Of a stretch of DNA of 8,097 nt, positions 6,224 through 8,097 are shown in pieces. This stretch comes from Luminiphilus sp. (GTDB lineage Bacteria > Pseudomonadota > Gammaproteobacteria > Pseudomonadales > Halieaceae): assembly GCA_029251065.1 (NCBI GenBank), contig JAQXEB010000306.1:1-8097 (forward strand). Direction: 5' to 3'. A program made the translations under genes and the position numbers. A model generated the notes under the pieces. It had not been told where the DNA came from. It ran no database searches and saw only the letters and a program-made list of their open reading frames with translations. How positions within the stretch are numbered: the stretch's first letter is position 1; every line of letters begins with the position of its first letter.

Positions 6224-7354
6224 TTATGCAGAGTCAATTGATGGCCGCAGCCGGCGCATCATTAACGTCGCGTAAACGGCCGTATAAAGGGCAATAACGA
6301 CCATTCCAACCCATTCAATTTTAAGCGGCGTGAATTGATACAAAACCACGAGCCCCACGAGGAGAGCGACGTGTAAACCCACGTATTTTTGGAATCCCAG
6401 CGCCTCGACCGTCCAGCCCAGGTTCTGCGAGTAAAGGCGCGTCAGTGAGTCCAGCGAGTTGACAACAAACAAAATACCCACGCCAATCATGAGGGCGTTG
6501 ACCCCTTGGCCGACCGCCAGACCCGACTCGAAGTACCCAAAAAGCACGCTAAACCAGAGGGCAATCGGTATGGAAGGAACAAACAAAATCGCCAATGCCA
6601 ATTTCCAGGCCCGCATGCCGTTCACAAACCGCGCGACGAACTGACCGATCATAATAGACCACGCGAACCACCAACTTAGGTAAAAACCGTGATAGTCATT
6701 CAACGGCGAAACAAAATAATCCAAATGTGTCACGTAAGCACTGAGCCCGCTCAGTTGATTGACAAGCCCTTTCACTCCAACGCCTGACGCAAGCCAAGCA
6801 ATGACAATCAGTAACAAAAACATGGCCGTAGACCCAACGCTCAAGACTCTGAGCACCGATAGACGCGTACTCGACAGCACAGCAACAACGATGACTGAAC
6901 CCACCGTAAAGTAGGTTAACGCGGGATTTATACCCTCGACGTAACTCGGCAGGTAGGCGAGAAACAAATAGGCGGTGAACGCACACGTCGCCACCACAAC
7001 TAAGTTGTGAACCCAGCGAACCAAGGGCCGTTCAAAGAACTTTAGACGCGGTTCTATAGCGCAGAAGTACAAGGTTGTTAAGACGTAAAACCCCCAGACA
7101 ATCCCGCCCCAAAATCCAAACTCAACAACGAGGGGACTGGCGAATGAATACTCTGCTCCCGCTGCGTAAGTCTCAAAGTCAATCAGTGGAAACATGATCA
7201 AGCCAACATCGAGACCCGAGGTAAATAAAATCGCAAGCAGCGACACCGTGGGCAGTGGCGTATCACCCCAGCATTGGTAGTTCGGCCACCGAATCACAAC
7301 GTACGCGGCACTCGCCAGTGCAACCAGCATGGCCACCGACAATAGCGTCATCAA
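6224..7354 (-). CDS. Short BCCT-family (betaine/choline/carnitine) transporter
   Basis: This very hydrophobic protein of 376 residues matches the BCCT family from its second helix onward. Compared from memory with BetP, TM4 keeps the aromatic-box spacing W-x4-W-x2-Y (W82, W87, Y90), and TM8 shows the hallmark FYLSWWFAW (W228, W229, W232) followed by GQFVARFVNG. TM10 has FVVNSLDSLT in place of the usual FVTSADSAT. The TM3 glycine motif, GMGIG in BetP, reads GLDVG (47-51). BCCT proteins are usually near 500 residues or more. This one lacks the first helix and N-terminal tail and has almost no C-terminal tail, but the ten-helix LeuT-fold core appears whole. The frame is closed upstream by a stop at 7379-7381, so the missing part is not simply a wrong start. 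The TTG start at 7354 overlaps the dehydrogenase stop by 4 bases, with GAGGT 7 bases before it; the ATG directly after is an alternative. Choline or a related quaternary amine (or DMSP) is the likely substrate from context. Transport activity is not certain. Confidence 0.85.
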   Translation of the reverse strand: MMTLLSVAMLVALASAAYVVIRWPNYQCWGDTPLPTVSLLAILFTSGLDVGLIMFPLIDFETYAAGAEYSFASPLVVEFGFWGGIVWGFYVLTTLYFCAIEPRLKFFERPLVRWVHNLVVVATCAFTAYLFLAYLPSYVEGINPALTYFTVGSVIVVAVLSSTRLSVLRVLSVGSTAMFLLLIVIAWLASGVGVKGLVNQLSGLSAYVTHLDYFVSPLNDYHGFYLSWWFAWSIMIGQFVARFVNGMRAWKLALAILFVPSIPIALWFSVLFGYFESGLAVGQGVNALMIGVGILFVVNSLDSLTRLYSQNLGWTVEALGFQKYVGLHVALLVGLVVLYQFTPLKIEWVGMVVIALYTAVYATLMMRRLRPSIDSA

Positions 7355-8097
7355 GGTGCTGACCTCAGCATGGCCTCGTCAAGCGGTCGCCTCGCAGATC
7401 CTTCCCGCTGCTCTGTCCGCCAGTTCTTTGCCTCCCACACGGGACTTTGTGAGGACTCCATTGGCTCTCCACGGATCAGCGCGGCTGCGCGTTCAGCAAC
7501 CATGATCGTCGGCGCATTTAAATTGCCGTTGGGAATACTGGGGAAGATCGACGAATCAACCACGCGAAGACCGCGAATACCTCGAACCCGGCACTGCGAA
7601 TCTACGACTGCCCTATTGTCGTCATCGGCGCCCATGCGACAACTGCAGGAGGGGTGATAGGCCGTCTCGACGTTGTCTCTCACCCAAGCGTCAACCGCGT
7701 CATCGTCAGAGAGATCGATCGCAGGTTGGATTTCCGCTCCCCGATAGGCATCCAACGCAGGCTGACTAAGCACTTCTCGCGTAAGACGCAGACAAATACG
7801 CCAGTCTTCTCTGTCTTTCTCAGTAGCCAAATAATTGAACACAATCTCTGGGGCATCGGCTAATTTCGGGCTTCTTATTCTCACATGACCCCGACTTTCG
7901 GGCTTATTAGGACCGACGTGCACCTGAAAACCGTGGCCTTCAAAGGCCGCATTGCCGTCATACCTCACGGCGCCCGGCAAAAAGTGGTATTGAATGTCCG
8001 GCGACCGCACACCCGACCGAGTCCGAATAAAACCACAGGACTCAAAATGATTACTCGCACCCAAACCTGTTTTGGTCAATATCCACTGCACGCCGAT
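7351..8097 (-). CDS. betA: Choline dehydrogenase-like GMC oxidoreductase, C-terminal part
   Basis: This is the last 248 residues of a GMC-family flavoenzyme; the N-terminal FAD-binding half lies beyond the right edge, and the frame is open to the last base. It resembles BetA closely through KTGLGASNHFESCGFIR, DIQYHFLPGAVRYDG, GFQVHVGP and RGHVRIRSP. The catalytic His is in AYHPSCSCRMG (His codon at 7654-7656). The second active-site segment, NGNLNAPTIMVAERAA, carries the conserved Asn. Family knowledge: BetA oxidises choline to betaine aldehyde, and on to glycine betaine, feeding the respiratory chain, for osmoprotection or as a carbon and nitrogen source. Related GMC alcohol dehydrogenases share these motifs, so another alcohol is possible. 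The stop codon overlaps the start of the BCCT transporter gene, so the two are almost surely one operon with coupled translation, which supports choline or a similar amine as substrate. Confidence 0.87.
   Translation of the reverse strand: MGVQWILTKTGLGASNHFESCGFIRTRSGVRSPDIQYHFLPGAVRYDGNAAFEGHGFQVHVGPNKPESRGHVRIRSPKLADAPEIVFNYLATEKDREDWRICLRLTREVLSQPALDAYRGAEIQPAIDLSDDDAVDAWVRDNVETAYHPSCSCRMGADDDNRAVVDSQCRVRGIRGLRVVDSSIFPSIPNGNLNAPTIMVAERAAALIRGEPMESSQSPVWEAKNWRTEQREGSARRPLDEAMLRSAP

Noticed and set aside
6696..6986. Minus-strand ORF of 96 codons in another frame of the transporter gene
   Set aside because: The transporter frame is continuous and carries BCCT motifs on both sides, so this is a shadow and not evidence of a frameshift.

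Overview
The window looks like chromosome of a marine-type gammaproteobacterium. The pointers are a large TonB-dependent receptor of the kind expanded in oligotrophic marine and sphingomonad-like bacteria, a TPR-sulfotransferase next to it, a BCCT transporter and a BetA-type choline dehydrogenase. Base composition is moderate and even by eye. A Halieaceae/OM60-like origin is a guess from gene content, not something the sequence proves. No rRNA, tRNA, CRISPR array or insertion sequence is visible.

Layout, left to right. (1) 69-2036, minus strand: a TPR protein fused to a C-terminal PAPS-dependent sulfotransferase domain. (2) 2093-2125: a strong intrinsic terminator for minus-strand transcription. 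(3) 2152-4578, minus: a TonB-dependent outer-membrane receptor with signal peptide, TonB box, plug and barrel. (4) 4579-4862: a 284-bp divergent control region with a tandem 31-bp direct repeat (two copies) and a shorter third copy in opposite orientation. (5) 4863-6221, plus: an FAD-dependent oxidoreductase of the FAD_oxidored type with a TTG start and a very good Shine-Dalgarno. (6) 6224-7354, minus: a short BCCT-family transporter, convergent with (5) with only 2 bp between the stops. (7) 7351-8097, minus: the C-terminal part of a BetA-like choline dehydrogenase. It runs off the right edge and overlaps the transporter start by 4 bp.

Two functional groups can be read. The right end is a choline/betaine-type operon, with the GMC dehydrogenase translated just before its likely transporter. 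The centre is a divergent pair, receptor and flavoprotein, that share a repeat-bearing promoter region. They are probably controlled by one DNA-binding regulator not encoded in this window, suggesting uptake and oxidation of one unknown substrate. The sulfotransferase lies downstream of the receptor in the same direction, but a strong terminator separates them.

The points most worth attention are the repeat architecture between the divergent genes, the BCCT protein that lacks the usual first membrane helix and has an Asp in its glycine motif, and a tyrosine-rich, cysteine-bracketed loop in the receptor encoded beside a sulfotransferase that resembles tyrosylprotein sulfotransferases.
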